From: Luteococcus peritonei
GTDB lineage: Bacteria > Actinomycetota > Actinomycetes > Propionibacteriales > Propionibacteriaceae
Assembly: GCF_039526385.1 (NCBI RefSeq)
Contig: NZ_BAAAIX010000026.1
Location: forward strand, 62,001 to 126,000
Direction of reading: 5' to 3'
Length of the DNA stretch: 64,000 nt
Part shown: positions 41,955 to 51,229 of the stretch, in pieces
How the letters are laid out: every line of letters begins with the position of its first letter
How positions within the stretch are numbered: the first letter of the stretch is position 1
Made by a program: the position numbers and the translations under genes
The notes under the pieces: model-generated
Databases searched by the model: none
The model's input: the letters and a program-made list of their open reading frames with translations, nothing else
Told to the model about the DNA's origin: nothing

Positions 41955-43295
41955 TCAGCGCGCCAGGCGGGCCAGCATCAGGGTCTCGGCCAGACAGGCC
42001 TTCTCCAGGTCGCCCAGGTGCTGCGACTCGTCGATGCCGTGCGGGCGGGAGTCCGGGTCCGCGACGGCGGTGACCAGCACGGTGGCCTCGGGGAAGGCCT
42101 GCTGGAAGTCGGCCACCATCGGGATGGATCCGCCGCAGCCGATGAAGACCGGGTCCTTGCCCCAGGCGGTGCGGAAGGCGTCGAAGGCGGCATCGCAGGT
42201 GGGGCCCTCGAAGCCGATGATGCCGGGCTGACCGGTCTCGCCACGGGTGACGGTGACCTGGGCGCCGAAGGGGGCGTGGCTCTCCAGGTGGCGCACCAGC
42301 GCATCCTCGGCGGACTCGGCGTCGTCGCCGGGGGCGACGCGCAGGCTGATCTTCGCGCTGGCCACGGGCGCCAGGGTGTTGGAGGCATTGGCGACACTGG
42401 TGGCGTCGATCGCCAGCACGGAGACGGCCGGCTTGTTCCACATCCGCGAGACCGCCGACCCCTCCCCCAGCCACTCGACGCCGTCCAGGATGCCGCTCTC
42501 GGTGCGCAGCCGGTCCTCGGGGTAGTCCAGGTCCGGGGCCTCGGAGGACTTCAGGCCCTTGATGGCCACATTGCCCTTCTCGTCGTGCAGGGTGGCGATC
42601 AGCCGGCACAGGCTGGTCAGCGCGTCGGGCACGATGCCGCCCATGGCGCCGGAGTGCAGGGCGTGGTCCAGGGTGCGCACCTCGACGGTGCAGTCGGCCA
42701 GGCCGCGCAGGGTGCGGGTGAAGGCCGGGGCGTCGACATCCCAGTTGTAGGAGTCGCAGATCACGAAGACGTCGCTGGCCAGCTCGTCGTGGTGGCGCTC
42801 GATGATGGTACGCAGGCTGGGCGAGCCGATCTCCTCCTCGCCCTCGATGAACAGGGTCACGCCCACCGGGGGCTTGCCGTCGAAGGCGCGCAGCGCGGCC
42901 AGGTGCACGGCAATGCCGGCCTTGTCGTCGCTGGAACCGCGGCCGTAGAGGCGGCCGTCGCGCTGGGTGGGGGTGAAGGGATCGCTGCTCCACAGCGATT
43001 CATCGCCGGTGGGCTGGACGTCGTGGTGGGCGTAGAGGCAGACGGTGGGCTGGCCCTCGGGCGCCGGGAAGTGCGCGATGACGGCGGGCTGGCCGCCCTC
43101 GGTGATGACGCGGACGTCGGGGCAACCGATCTCGGCCAGCAGCTGGCCGACGGCCTGGGCGCTGCGCAGCACGTCACCGGACTTCTCCGGCAGCGAGCTG
43201 ACCGACTCGATGCCCACCAGCATCTCCAGGTCCTTCAGGACCCCGGGGAAGACGGACTGGGCTTTGCTGACAAGGGCGGCGTCGTCGTGACTCAT
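41955..43295 (-). CDS. M20 family dipeptidase
   Basis: 446-residue cytosolic zinc peptidase. Metal ligands are in YAHHDVQPTG and RGSSDDKAGIA, the catalytic Glu pair in FIEGEEEIGSP, and a late His in GSIPMVADF/ARPHGIDES surroundings. A dimerisation domain spans about residues 195-350. Family members cut dipeptides and small peptides. ATG 43295 has TAGCAT 7 nt upstream (leaderless). It is preceded by the M15 peptidase gene on the same strand. Confidence 0.92.
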   Translation of the reverse strand: MSHDDAALVSKAQSVFPGVLKDLEMLVGIESVSSLPEKSGDVLRSAQAVGQLLAEIGCPDVRVITEGGQPAVIAHFPAPEGQPTVCLYAHHDVQPTGDESLWSSDPFTPTQRDGRLYGRGSSDDKAGIAVHLAALRAFDGKPPVGVTLFIEGEEEIGSPSLRTIIERHHDELASDVFVICDSYNWDVDAPAFTRTLRGLADCTVEVRTLDHALHSGAMGGIVPDALTSLCRLIATLHDEKGNVAIKGLKSSEAPDLDYPEDRLRTESGILDGVEWLGEGSAVSRMWNKPAVSVLAIDATSVANASNTLAPVASAKISLRVAPGDDAESAEDALVRHLESHAPFGAQVTVTRGETGQPGIIGFEGPTCDAAFDAFRTAWGKDPVFIGCGGSIPMVADFQQAFPEATVLVTAVADPDSRPHGIDESQHLGDLEKACLAETLMLARLAR

Positions 43296-43361
43296 GCCTG
43301 TGATGCTAGTCCGTGGTGGGGCTGTGCCGGCAGCCGGGAGAGCCGCCGGAACACGGTCTGT

Positions 43362-44357
43362 TCAGCGGCAGGGCGAGGGCGCCGCTTCCCAGTGCCAGCT
43401 CTCCGGCTGGTACTGCCGGATGCCGAAACGTCCCGCGTTGCGCTGCAGGAAGCCCCAGGTGGCGCTGGAGGGTTGGCGGGCCGGCCGGGAGCAGCTGCCC
43501 TTGGTGTGGGTGCCGGCGAAGTCCACGGCGGCCCCGAGCTGGTGGTTGGACCAGCCTGGCCTCATCACCCAGGTGTAGGTGCCGCGGCGGCAGGCGGCAT
43601 TGCCCCGGCACAGGTCGCGCTGGTGGGCCATGGTGCGGAAGGAGGAGTTGGCCCGCAGCGTCCGGCCGGAGTTGCCGGCCACCCGCACCAGGCCGAGATA
43701 GGCCGACGAGGCCCGCGAGTTCACGATGGCGTCGCCGTTCGCGCCGCGCACGTAGTAGCGGCTGCCGGGCACCGACTCGCTGCTGCTGGAACGCAGGCCC
43801 GGGATGGCGCACAGCCGGATCCGGACCGGACGGCCAGCGGCGTAGCCGGTGTGCACGCCCAGGTTGCGGGTGCCGGGCGCGCAGGCCACCCGGTCCGAGG
43901 CAGCGCGGATGTTGCCCACCACGCCCCGACCGCAGGCCCGGTCCCGGTGCAGGCCCATGGCCTTGAGCGTGGCGGCGTCGGCCCGGCCGTCGGCACGCAG
44001 CCCGTGACGCTTCTGCCAGGCGGCGGTGCGACGACGGGTGTCGGCATCACTGGCCCCGTCGACGCGGGCACCCACCACCTTCTGCACCGCGCTGGTCTGG
44101 GCGTCGAGCTGGGCTCGGGTACGACTGCCGGCGTTGCCGACGGCATCCAGGCATCGGTGCTGCTGGAAGGTACGGATGGCGCGGGTGGTGGCTGCGCTGG
44201 AACGTCCGGTGACCGCCTGGGGCGGCAGGTAGGCCAGGCCCGCGAGGTTGGCCTGCACGGTGGCCGTCGCGGAGTCGGCCTGGGCCAGCGGGGTGGACAG
44301 GCCGGTGAACGGGATGGCGAGCGCGGCGGCCAGCACCAGGAGACGGCGGAGCGACAT
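43362..44357 (-). CDS. Secreted M15-type (VanY-like) peptidase with peptidoglycan-binding-like repeats
   Basis: 331 residues. A signal peptide (RRLLVLAAALAIPFTGLSTPLAQA) is followed by two helical segments resembling peptidoglycan-binding repeats (AIRTFQQHRCLDAVG; RTAAWQKRHGLRADG). The C-terminal zinc domain has NSSFRTMAHQRDLCRG, GWSNHQLGAAVDFAG and ESWHWE, matching D,D-/L,D-carboxypeptidases of family M15B. It should trim stem peptides in the wall. ATG 44357 is set by the signal peptide; TTGGCT lies 7 nt upstream. The next 252 bp toward the amidase contain nothing I recognise; a 100-bp stretch at 44495-44600 is noticeably less GC-rich. Confidence 0.88.
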   Translation of the reverse strand: MSLRRLLVLAAALAIPFTGLSTPLAQADSATATVQANLAGLAYLPPQAVTGRSSAATTRAIRTFQQHRCLDAVGNAGSRTRAQLDAQTSAVQKVVGARVDGASDADTRRRTAAWQKRHGLRADGRADAATLKAMGLHRDRACGRGVVGNIRAASDRVACAPGTRNLGVHTGYAAGRPVRIRLCAIPGLRSSSSESVPGSRYYVRGANGDAIVNSRASSAYLGLVRVAGNSGRTLRANSSFRTMAHQRDLCRGNAACRRGTYTWVMRPGWSNHQLGAAVDFAGTHTKGSCSRPARQPSSATWGFLQRNAGRFGIRQYQPESWHWEAAPSPCR

Positions 44358-44609
44358 GCCGCCCAGCCAAGCAGCCGGCCGCCGGTGGCTGCCAGACGGG
44401 CTCAAGCCGCACCGGAGACTTGGCTCCCCGGCGGCCGGGCCAGACGTTGACCGGGCCTTACGCGGGCCGGGCACGCCAACGGATGTTCACCGGGCACTGG
44501 TCATCAACCCTGAGATCCGCACCCTCGATCGCCTTTTCGGCCGGTTTCTGGCCATTTTCCGGATCGACGTCGCGATTTTCAAGGTTGGCCCCTTGACCCA
44601 GTGCTGGGC

Positions 44610-46010
44610 TCAGGGCTGCGGGACCGCGGGCCAGCCCACGGCCTGCTCCAGCTGGCGGGCAAGGCGCAGCAGCCGGGCGTCGTCGCCGAGGGTGCCGGTG
44701 AGCATCACGCCGATCGGCAGCTCGACGCCGTCCACCTGTTCGCGGTGCAGCGGCAGGCTGATCGAGGGACGCCCGGTGAGGTTGGCGGTGCTGGTCCAGG
44801 GCGTGAAGCGGGTCTGGTCCCAGAAGTCCTGCTCCGGGTCCTCATCGTGGCGCAGCTGGCCCACCAGCGCCGGCGGCTGGGCGAGGGTGGGCGTCAGGAT
44901 GACGTCGAAGTCCCGCCAGGCCAGGGCCACGTCGCGGGTGAGTCGCTGCGTCTCGGCCAGCGCCTCGGCATGCTCCAGACCGGCCACCCGACGCCCGGTC
45001 TCGCGCAGCCACCGGGTCAGTGGGCGCAGCTGGTGCTCCCGCTCGGCAGGGACCGGCGCGGAGAGTGCCATCACCGACCAGAGCGCGATGAAGGCCCGCC
45101 AGCGCTCGCTGGGGTACGGCCGGGGCGCGGGCGCGACGTGGTGGCCCAGGTCCTCCAGCGTGCGGCCCGCCTGCTCGGCGGCGCGACGGCAGGCCGGGTG
45201 CACCTCGGTGTCCACATTGCTGGGCTCCAGCAGCAGTCCGATCCGCAGCGGTCCGGGGGGCTGCTCGAGGGTGCCGAGGAAGGACTCGGGGGCCAGCCGG
45301 TAGGCATCGCCGGGCCAGGACTGCGCCAGCACGTCGAGCGCGGCAGCGGTGTCGGCGACGGTGCAGGTGAGCACGCCGTGGCTGGCCAGCGCCACCCCGT
45401 CCACCCCGTGCGGGCCCGGGGAGACCCGGCCGCGCGAGGGCTTCAGCCCCACCAGCCCGCAGACCGAGGCGGGGATCCGGATGGAGCCGCCGCCGTCGCT
45501 GCCGTGGGCGATCGGGACGATGCCGGCGGCCACCGCGGCCGCGGCGCCACCGCTGGAGCCTCCGGCGGAGCGGCCCAGGTCCCACGGGGTACGGGCGGCG
45601 GGTGCCACGTCGGGCTCGGTGTAGCAGGGCAGGCCGAACTCCGGCGTGGTGGTCTTGCCCAGCATCACGGTGCCGGCCTGCGCCAACAGGGTCACGACGC
45701 CGTCGTCCACCGGCGCGGGTTCAGCGTCGATGGCGGCCGAGCCGGCCTGGAAGGGCAGCCCGCGCACCATGGTGAGGTCCTTGATCGGGCACGGAACCCC
45801 GCGCAGCGGCGAACCGGCTGCCAGCTCCGGCAGCGCGTCGAGCCGCGCGGCCTGGGTGAGTGCGCGTTCGTGGGCCAGGTGCACGAAGGCCCCGACCTCG
45901 GGGCCGACGAGCTCGGCCCGCTCCAGGGCGGCGACCGTCACCTCCAGCGCGGTGGTCTCGCGACGGGCGATGGCGCGGGCGGTCTCCAAGGCTGACAACG
46001 GCGTCGGCAT
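44610..46010 (-). CDS. Amidase signature family protein
   Basis: 466 residues. The Ser-cisSer-Lys triad is present: Lys in PCPIKDLTMV, cis-Ser and nucleophile Ser in GRSAGGSSGGAAAAVA and GSDGGGSIRIP. Length and lack of a GatB/GatC neighbour point to a catabolic amidase rather than GatA; the substrate is unknown. ATG 46010 opens the conserved start MPTPLSALETARAI; the frame is open 27 codons further upstream. It diverges from the aminotransferase gene across repeat locus 2. Confidence 0.9.
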   Translation of the reverse strand: MPTPLSALETARAIARRETTALEVTVAALERAELVGPEVGAFVHLAHERALTQAARLDALPELAAGSPLRGVPCPIKDLTMVRGLPFQAGSAAIDAEPAPVDDGVVTLLAQAGTVMLGKTTTPEFGLPCYTEPDVAPAARTPWDLGRSAGGSSGGAAAAVAAGIVPIAHGSDGGGSIRIPASVCGLVGLKPSRGRVSPGPHGVDGVALASHGVLTCTVADTAAALDVLAQSWPGDAYRLAPESFLGTLEQPPGPLRIGLLLEPSNVDTEVHPACRRAAEQAGRTLEDLGHHVAPAPRPYPSERWRAFIALWSVMALSAPVPAEREHQLRPLTRWLRETGRRVAGLEHAEALAETQRLTRDVALAWRDFDVILTPTLAQPPALVGQLRHDEDPEQDFWDQTRFTPWTSTANLTGRPSISLPLHREQVDGVELPIGVMLTGTLGDDARLLRLARQLEQAVGWPAVPQP

Positions 46011-46172
46011 GGCCCGAGGATTCCACGTCGCATCGGTGCCGCCAAGCCTTCCACGGCCCGTGAGACAGGGATGGTTGCCGGAACGGGGCATGGCAGGCCG
46101 GGCGCGGACTCTGCCGTTGCCCGGCGCGGACCTGGCGCCGTCGCGGCATGGGCATGAGGCCGTCTCATCCCC

Positions 46173-46280
46173 ACCTCGCGCCCCCTGACATCACCTTGCG
46201 CCCCGCGTGCAACGTTGCGCCCTGCATGACGCGCGCAACGTTGCACCGCGAGCGCGACGTGATGGGACGGGGCGCGACGT
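46173..46280. repeat. Dyad-symmetric array of GCGCRASGT cores (locus 2)
   Basis: Three reversed cores start at 46173, 46193 and 46212, and three forward cores at 46233, 46252 and 46272. All three pairs are centred on 46226.5. The central gap is 12 bp, the first step is 19 bp and the next 20 bp, exactly as at locus 1 although the spacers are unrelated. The innermost pair is the extended form GCGCAACGTTGC, again as at locus 1. The array lies between divergent genes. The remaining ~110 bp before the aminotransferase hold its leader with GAAAGG; nothing else is recognised. Confidence 0.9.
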
Positions 46281-46392
46281 GACCCAGAGTGCGGGGCCGG
46301 GTGTGGTGCCGCTCTGCGGGCGCCCCTGCTGCACGGGGCGGTTTGGTGGAAGGATGGGCGGCAGGAATCCCAGACCTTTCGAAAGGCTTGTC

Positions 46393-47604
46393 ATGTCCGT
46401 CTTCTCCTCCGTCGAGATGGCCCCGCGCGATCCGATCCTCGGGCTCACCGAGGCCTTCCTGGCCGACACCAATCCCAACAAGGTCAACCTGGGCGTCGGC
46501 GTCTACCAGGACGAGAACGGCAAGCTGCCGGTGCTGGCCTGCGTGCGCACCGTGGAGCAGCAGATGGGCAGCGAGCCCAAGCCGCGCGGCTACCTGCCGA
46601 TCGACGGCTTGGCCGCCTACACCACCGAGGTGGCCAAGCTGGTGCACGGCGCCGACGCCGCCGAGATCGCCGACGGCCGCCTGGTCACCGTGCAGACCCT
46701 GTCGGGCACCGGCGCCCTGCGCGTGGCCGGTGACTTCCTGCACCAGGTGAACCCCGGGGCCAAGCTGCTGCTCAGCGATCCCTCCTGGGAGAACCACCAG
46801 GCCGTCTTCACCCGCTCCGGCTTCGAGGTGGGCAGCTACCGCTACAAGGCCGCCGACCGCGACGGCATCGACTTCGAGGGCATGCTGGAAGACCTGCGCG
46901 CCGCGGAGAAGGGCACCGTCGTGGTGCTGCACGCCTGCTGCCACAACCCCACCGGCTACGACCTGAGCGAGGAGCAGTGGGACCAGGTGGTGCAGGTGGT
47001 CACCGAGGCCGAACTGGTGCCGCTGGTGGACATGGCCTACCAGGGCTTCGCGGAGGGTCCCGAGCAGGACGTAAAGGCGATCAAGAAGTTCGTCGCCACC
47101 GGACGCCCGGTGCTCAACACCGTCTCCTTCGCCAAGAACATGAGCCTCTACGGCGAGCGGGTGGGCGCCCTGCAGGTCACCTGCACCGACGCCGAGGAGG
47201 CCAAGCGAGTGCTGAGCCAGCTCAAGGTGCTGATCCGCACCATGGTCTCCTCGTCCCCCACCCACGGCGCCACGGTCGTGGCCCAGGTGCTCTCCGACGA
47301 GACCCTGCGCGCCCAGTGGACCAAGGAACTGGCCGGCATGCGCGAGCGGATCAAGACCATGCGCCGCAAGCTGGTCGAGGGCCTGGCCGCCCACGGCGTC
47401 ACCCCGGAGAACGGCAAGAAGGACATGAGCTTCATCGCCGAGCAGAACGGCATGTTCTCCTTCTCCGGCCTGAGCAAGGAGCAGATGGTGGCGCTGCGCG
47501 AGAAGCACGGCGTCTACGGCACCGACAAGGGCCGGATCTGCGTCGCCGCGCTGAACGACAAGAACATCGACCACGTCTGCGCCGCCATCGCCGACGTGAT
47601 GTGA
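46393..47604 (+). CDS. Class I aromatic/aspartate aminotransferase
   Basis: 403-residue PLP enzyme moving amino groups between aspartate or aromatic amino acids and 2-oxoglutarate. Family marks include KVNLGVGVYQDENGKLPVL near residue 30, QTLSGTGALRV, HNPTGYDLS, and the PLP lysine in SFAKNMSLYGERVG. It is of the E. coli AspC/TyrB subgroup (length about 400) rather than the usual actinobacterial subgroup. ATG 46393 has the AAAGG ribosome-binding site in a leader identical to that of DUF2853. A strong terminator follows. Confidence 0.92.
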   Translation: MSVFSSVEMAPRDPILGLTEAFLADTNPNKVNLGVGVYQDENGKLPVLACVRTVEQQMGSEPKPRGYLPIDGLAAYTTEVAKLVHGADAAEIADGRLVTVQTLSGTGALRVAGDFLHQVNPGAKLLLSDPSWENHQAVFTRSGFEVGSYRYKAADRDGIDFEGMLEDLRAAEKGTVVVLHACCHNPTGYDLSEEQWDQVVQVVTEAELVPLVDMAYQGFAEGPEQDVKAIKKFVATGRPVLNTVSFAKNMSLYGERVGALQVTCTDAEEAKRVLSQLKVLIRTMVSSSPTHGATVVAQVLSDETLRAQWTKELAGMRERIKTMRRKLVEGLAAHGVTPENGKKDMSFIAEQNGMFSFSGLSKEQMVALREKHGVYGTDKGRICVAALNDKNIDHVCAAIADVM

Positions 47605-47608
47605 GACG

Positions 47609-47648
47609 ACGAACGCCCGGCCCCTCCTGCGAGGGGCCGGGCGTTCGT
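47609..47648. terminator. Bidirectional terminator between aminotransferase and purL
   Basis: A perfect 18-bp stem (47609-47626 with 47631-47648), loop CTGC, between convergent genes. Confidence 0.85.
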
Positions 47649-47662
47649 GCGTCCGGGGTGGC

Positions 47663-49951
47663 TCAGACGGTCTCGGCGACCTCGGCCGGGTTGGCGGCCA
47701 TCGCCTCGGGGATCGGAGCGGTCCAGGCCTCGCGCAGCTCGTCGAGCGGCAGGCTGAACAGCCCGGTGATCTCCAGCTCGGCGGAGCCGGTGACCTCGCC
47801 CAGACGGGCCAGCGGCACACCGTGCTCCGTGCAGAGCTCGGTGAAACGGGCCAGCTTCGCGCCGCTCAGCGAGACGATGGCGCGGCCGGCGGACTCGCTG
47901 AACAGCTGCACGCAGGCGTCGTGCTCCTCGGGCAGGGTCAGCGCCACGCCCTTGCCGTGGCGCAGCGAGCACTCCACCAGCGCCTGGGCCAGGCCGCCGT
48001 CGGCCAGGTCATGGGCGGAACTGAGCAGCTGCTCCCTGGCCGCCGCCACCATCACCGAGGCCAGCGCCTTCTCCGCGCCGAAGTCCACCACCGGCGGCAT
48101 GCCGCCCAGGTGGTCGTCGTGCATCACCTGCGCCCAGACCGAGCCGCTCATCTCCTCGCGGGTGGTGCCGAGCAGCAGCACCGCGTCGCCCGCATAGGCG
48201 AAGCCAATCGGGGTGCGGGTGTTGACGTCGTCGATCACGCCGAGCATGCCCACCACCGGGGTGGGGAGGATGTTGGTGCCGCCGGTCTGGTTGTAGAAGG
48301 AGACATTGCCCCCGGTCACCGGGGTGCCGAGCTCCTGGCAGCCGTCCACCAGGCCCATGATGGCCTCCTGGAACTGCCACATCACCTCGGGATCCTCCGG
48401 GGAGCCGAAATTCAGGCAGTCGGTGATGGCCACCGGCTCGGCACCGGTGACGGCCACGTTGCGGTAGCTCTCGGCCAGCGCCAGCTGGGCGCCCAGATAG
48501 GGGTTCAGGTAGGCGAAGCGGCCGTTGCAGTCGGTGGACAGGGCGATGCCGAGGTTGGTCTTCTCGTCGATCCGCAGCATGCCGGCGTCCTCGGGCTGGG
48601 CCAGCACCGAGTTGCCGCGCACGTAGCGGTCGTACTGGCTGGTGATCCAGCACTTGTCGCACAGGTTGGGCGAGCCCACCATGGCCAGCAGGGTGAGCGC
48701 CAGTTCGGGGCCCGAGGTGGGCCGGCGCAGGGCGTTGCCGTCGTCGGCGTTGACCCGGTCGATCCAGTCCGGACGAGCCAGCGGACGGTTGTAGGTGGGC
48801 CCCTCGTGGGCGACGGTCTTCGGGTCGACGTCGACGATGGTCTCACCGTGCCAGGTGATGACCAGCCGGTCGCCGTCGGTGACCTCGCCCACCACGGTGG
48901 CCAGCACGTCCCACTTGGCGCAGATCTCCAGGAAGCGGTCCACCTTGCCGGGTTCGACCACGGCCATCATGCGCTCCTGCGACTCGCTCATCAGGATCTC
49001 CTCCGGGGAGAGCGTGGAGTCGCGCAGCGGGACCACGTCGAGCTCGACGCGCATGCCGCCGTCGCCGGCGCTGGCCAGCTCGCTGGTGGCGCAGGAGATG
49101 CCCGCTGCGCCGAAGTCCTGCAGGCCGCCGATCAGGTCCTCCGCAAAGAGCTCCAGGGTGCACTCGATGAGCAGCTTCTCCATGAAGGGGTCGCCCACCT
49201 GGACACTGGGCCGCTTCACCGGACCGTCGGCCTCGAAGGTCTCGGAGGCCAGGATGGAGGCGCCGCCGATGCCGTCGCCGCCGGTGGCCGCGCCGTACAT
49301 GATGACCTTGTTGCCGACGCCGGTGGCCTGGGCACGCTTCAGGTCCTCGTGCTTCATCAGGCCGACGCACAGGGCGTTGACCAGCGGGTTGCCGTAGTAG
49401 GTCTTGTCGAAGACCACCTCGCCGCCGATGTTGGGCAGGCCCAGGCAGTTGCCGTAGGCGGAGATGCCGCCCACGATGCCGGGCAGCACGCGCTGGGTGT
49501 CAGGGGCGTCCAGCGGGCCGAAGCGCAGCGGGTCCATCACGCCGATCGGGCGGGCACCCATGGCCAGGATGTCGCGCACGATGCCGCCGATGCCGGTGGC
49601 CGCGCCCTGGTGCGGCTCCACGTAGGAGGGGTGGTTGTGGCTCTCCGCCTTGAAGGTGACGGCATAGCCCTGGCCGATGTCCACGGCACCGGCATTGTCG
49701 CCGATGCCGGCCAGCAGCGGGCCGCGCGGGGTGGTCTGCTCCAGCACGCCGAAGCGCTTGAGGTGCACCTTGGAGGACTTGTAGGAGCAATGCTCGCTCC
49801 ACATCACCGAGTACATGGCGAGCTCGGCGCCGGTGGGCCGGCGGCCCAGGATCTGGCGGATCGAGTCGTACTCGTCCTGCTTCAGCCCGAGTTCGGACCA
49901 CGGCTGGGAGACGTCGGGGGTGTTCCTGGCATTGTCAACGGTGTCGGCCAC
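47663..49951 (-). CDS. purL: Phosphoribosylformylglycinamidine synthase subunit PurL
   Basis: 762 residues, the small PurL that needs PurS and PurQ (both encoded at 60-61 kb). It converts FGAR to FGAM with ATP and PurQ-supplied ammonia. Visible blocks are MWSEHCSYKSSKVHL, KAESHNHPSYVEPHQGAATG, MGARPIGVMDPLRFG, SESQERMMAVVEPG, GNVSFYNQTGG and SAHDLADGGLAQALVE. Start GTG 49951 has TAGATT 6 nt upstream (leaderless), so it is independent of the other pur genes. Confidence 0.97.
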   Translation of the reverse strand: MADTVDNARNTPDVSQPWSELGLKQDEYDSIRQILGRRPTGAELAMYSVMWSEHCSYKSSKVHLKRFGVLEQTTPRGPLLAGIGDNAGAVDIGQGYAVTFKAESHNHPSYVEPHQGAATGIGGIVRDILAMGARPIGVMDPLRFGPLDAPDTQRVLPGIVGGISAYGNCLGLPNIGGEVVFDKTYYGNPLVNALCVGLMKHEDLKRAQATGVGNKVIMYGAATGGDGIGGASILASETFEADGPVKRPSVQVGDPFMEKLLIECTLELFAEDLIGGLQDFGAAGISCATSELASAGDGGMRVELDVVPLRDSTLSPEEILMSESQERMMAVVEPGKVDRFLEICAKWDVLATVVGEVTDGDRLVITWHGETIVDVDPKTVAHEGPTYNRPLARPDWIDRVNADDGNALRRPTSGPELALTLLAMVGSPNLCDKCWITSQYDRYVRGNSVLAQPEDAGMLRIDEKTNLGIALSTDCNGRFAYLNPYLGAQLALAESYRNVAVTGAEPVAITDCLNFGSPEDPEVMWQFQEAIMGLVDGCQELGTPVTGGNVSFYNQTGGTNILPTPVVGMLGVIDDVNTRTPIGFAYAGDAVLLLGTTREEMSGSVWAQVMHDDHLGGMPPVVDFGAEKALASVMVAAAREQLLSSAHDLADGGLAQALVECSLRHGKGVALTLPEEHDACVQLFSESAGRAIVSLSGAKLARFTELCTEHGVPLARLGEVTGSAELEITGLFSLPLDELREAWTAPIPEAMAANPAEVAETV

Positions 49952-50126
49952 GGGGCCAATCTACCGGTTGCGCGCCCGACGGTGGCGGCCGACCGGACCG
50001 GTGACCATGACGCCTGACAGAGTCGACCTGACAGCCGCCTCGGAGCGATCATGTGGAACCGGCCCGTAACATGGGCGGGCCATCATCGGTGGCAGCCATC
50101 CACCCCTCCACCCAGTTGGGACCCGC

Positions 50127-50945
50127 ATGAACACCCGCCACGTCAGGATCGGCGCCTACTACCGCTACTCCTCCACGATGCCCACCGCCGCGGTCTTCCA
50201 GATCCAGGCGCAGGACACCGACCGCGCCCGGATCTCCGACGAGCGACTGGAATGGGACGGCCCCGACGAGCCGCACACCTATACCGACTCCCAGGGCAAC
50301 CGCTGCCTGCGCGTCACCCTGCCGGCCGGCATCTCCCAGCTCACCTGGAGCGCGCTGGCGGCCGTCCCCGACGAACTGGACGAGTACGACGAGACGGCGC
50401 GGCTGGCGCTGCCCGCCGACCTGCCCGACGAGGTGCTGGCATTCACCTTGCCGAGCCGCTTCTGCGAGTCCGACAAGCTCTCCGACCAGGCCTGGCGCCG
50501 CTTCGGCCAGCTGCCCGCCGACGCCACCCGGGTGATGGCGATCATGGACTTCGTCCACACGCACCTGATCTACACCACCGGTTCCACCACCTCGGTGACC
50601 TCCGCGCTCGACGTCTACACCACCGGCCGCGGCGTCTGCCGAGACTTCGCGCACCTGATGATCGCGATGTGCCGGGCCATGAACATCCCGGCCCGCTACG
50701 CCTTCGGCTACATGCCGCACATGGACTTCGACCCGCCGGCGGTCCCGATGGACTTCCACGCCTGGGTCCAGGTCTGGGTGGGCGGGCGCTGGTACGACTT
50801 CGACCCGCGCCACAACTTCCGCCGCAAGGGCCGCATCCTGGTGGGCACCGGCCGCGACGCCGCCGACGCCGCCCTGGTCACCACCTACGGCGGCCCCTGG
50901 ATGCAGCAGATGACGGTCACCGCCGACGAGGTGGATCCCGCCTGA
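50127..50945 (+). CDS. Transglutaminase-like domain protein
   Basis: 272 residues, cytosolic. The catalytic triad of the transglutaminase/protease-like fold is complete: Cys in GRGVCRDFAHLM near residue 170, His in DFHAWVQVWVGG near 210, and Asp in YDFDPRHN near 225. An N-terminal beta-domain of ~130 residues is typical of bacterial members. The activity (protease, peptide cyclisation or cross-linking) is unknown. ATG 50127 follows a possible -10 box TAACAT near 50067. A long terminator hairpin follows. Confidence 0.87.
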   Translation: MNTRHVRIGAYYRYSSTMPTAAVFQIQAQDTDRARISDERLEWDGPDEPHTYTDSQGNRCLRVTLPAGISQLTWSALAAVPDELDEYDETARLALPADLPDEVLAFTLPSRFCESDKLSDQAWRRFGQLPADATRVMAIMDFVHTHLIYTTGSTTSVTSALDVYTTGRGVCRDFAHLMIAMCRAMNIPARYAFGYMPHMDFDPPAVPMDFHAWVQVWVGGRWYDFDPRHNFRRKGRILVGTGRDAADAALVTTYGGPWMQQMTVTADEVDPA

Positions 50946-50964
50946 GGCCGGAAGGCCCCCGGGG

Positions 50965-51006
50965 ACACGACGAAGGCCCGGCCGGATGGCCGGGCCTTCG
51001 TCGTGT
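50965..51006. terminator. Bidirectional terminator between transglutaminase and ybdD
   Basis: A perfect 19-bp stem (50965-50983 with 50988-51006), loop GGAT, between convergent genes. Confidence 0.85.
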
Positions 51007-51007
51007 C

Positions 51008-51229
51008 TCAGCAGCAGCGCGAACCGGGGTTCTTCTCCTGGCGCTCGTACTCGTGGCGCCAGAAGGCGCGACGGTCCATCGGCTCTCCGGGCTGGCCGGT
51101 GCTGCGGTGCCACTGCAGGTAGCGCTCGTAGCGGTCGGCGCCCAGCACGCCGTTGCAGAAGCGGGAGAACTTCGCCCACCGCTGCCGCAGCGAGGCCAGC
51201 CGGGAACCGTCGGCGACGAGCCCGGACAT
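51008..51229 (-). CDS. YbdD/YjiX family small protein (CstA partner)
   Basis: 73 residues. The pattern CNGVLGADRYERYLQWH, then FWRHEYERQEKNPGSRCC with the terminal Cys pair, is diagnostic of YbdD/YjiX. These proteins are required for the activity of CstA/BtsT pyruvate-peptide transporters. The start ATG 51229 overlaps the cstA stop by one base (TGATG), so it is translationally coupled. Confidence 0.92.
   Translation of the reverse strand: MSGLVADGSRLASLRQRWAKFSRFCNGVLGADRYERYLQWHRSTGQPGEPMDRRAFWRHEYERQEKNPGSRCC

Noticed and set aside
45118..45145. Third copy of the GCGCGACGTGG repeat inside the amidase gene
   Set aside because: A single core within coding sequence, without neighbours at 20-bp steps; expected by chance in this base composition.
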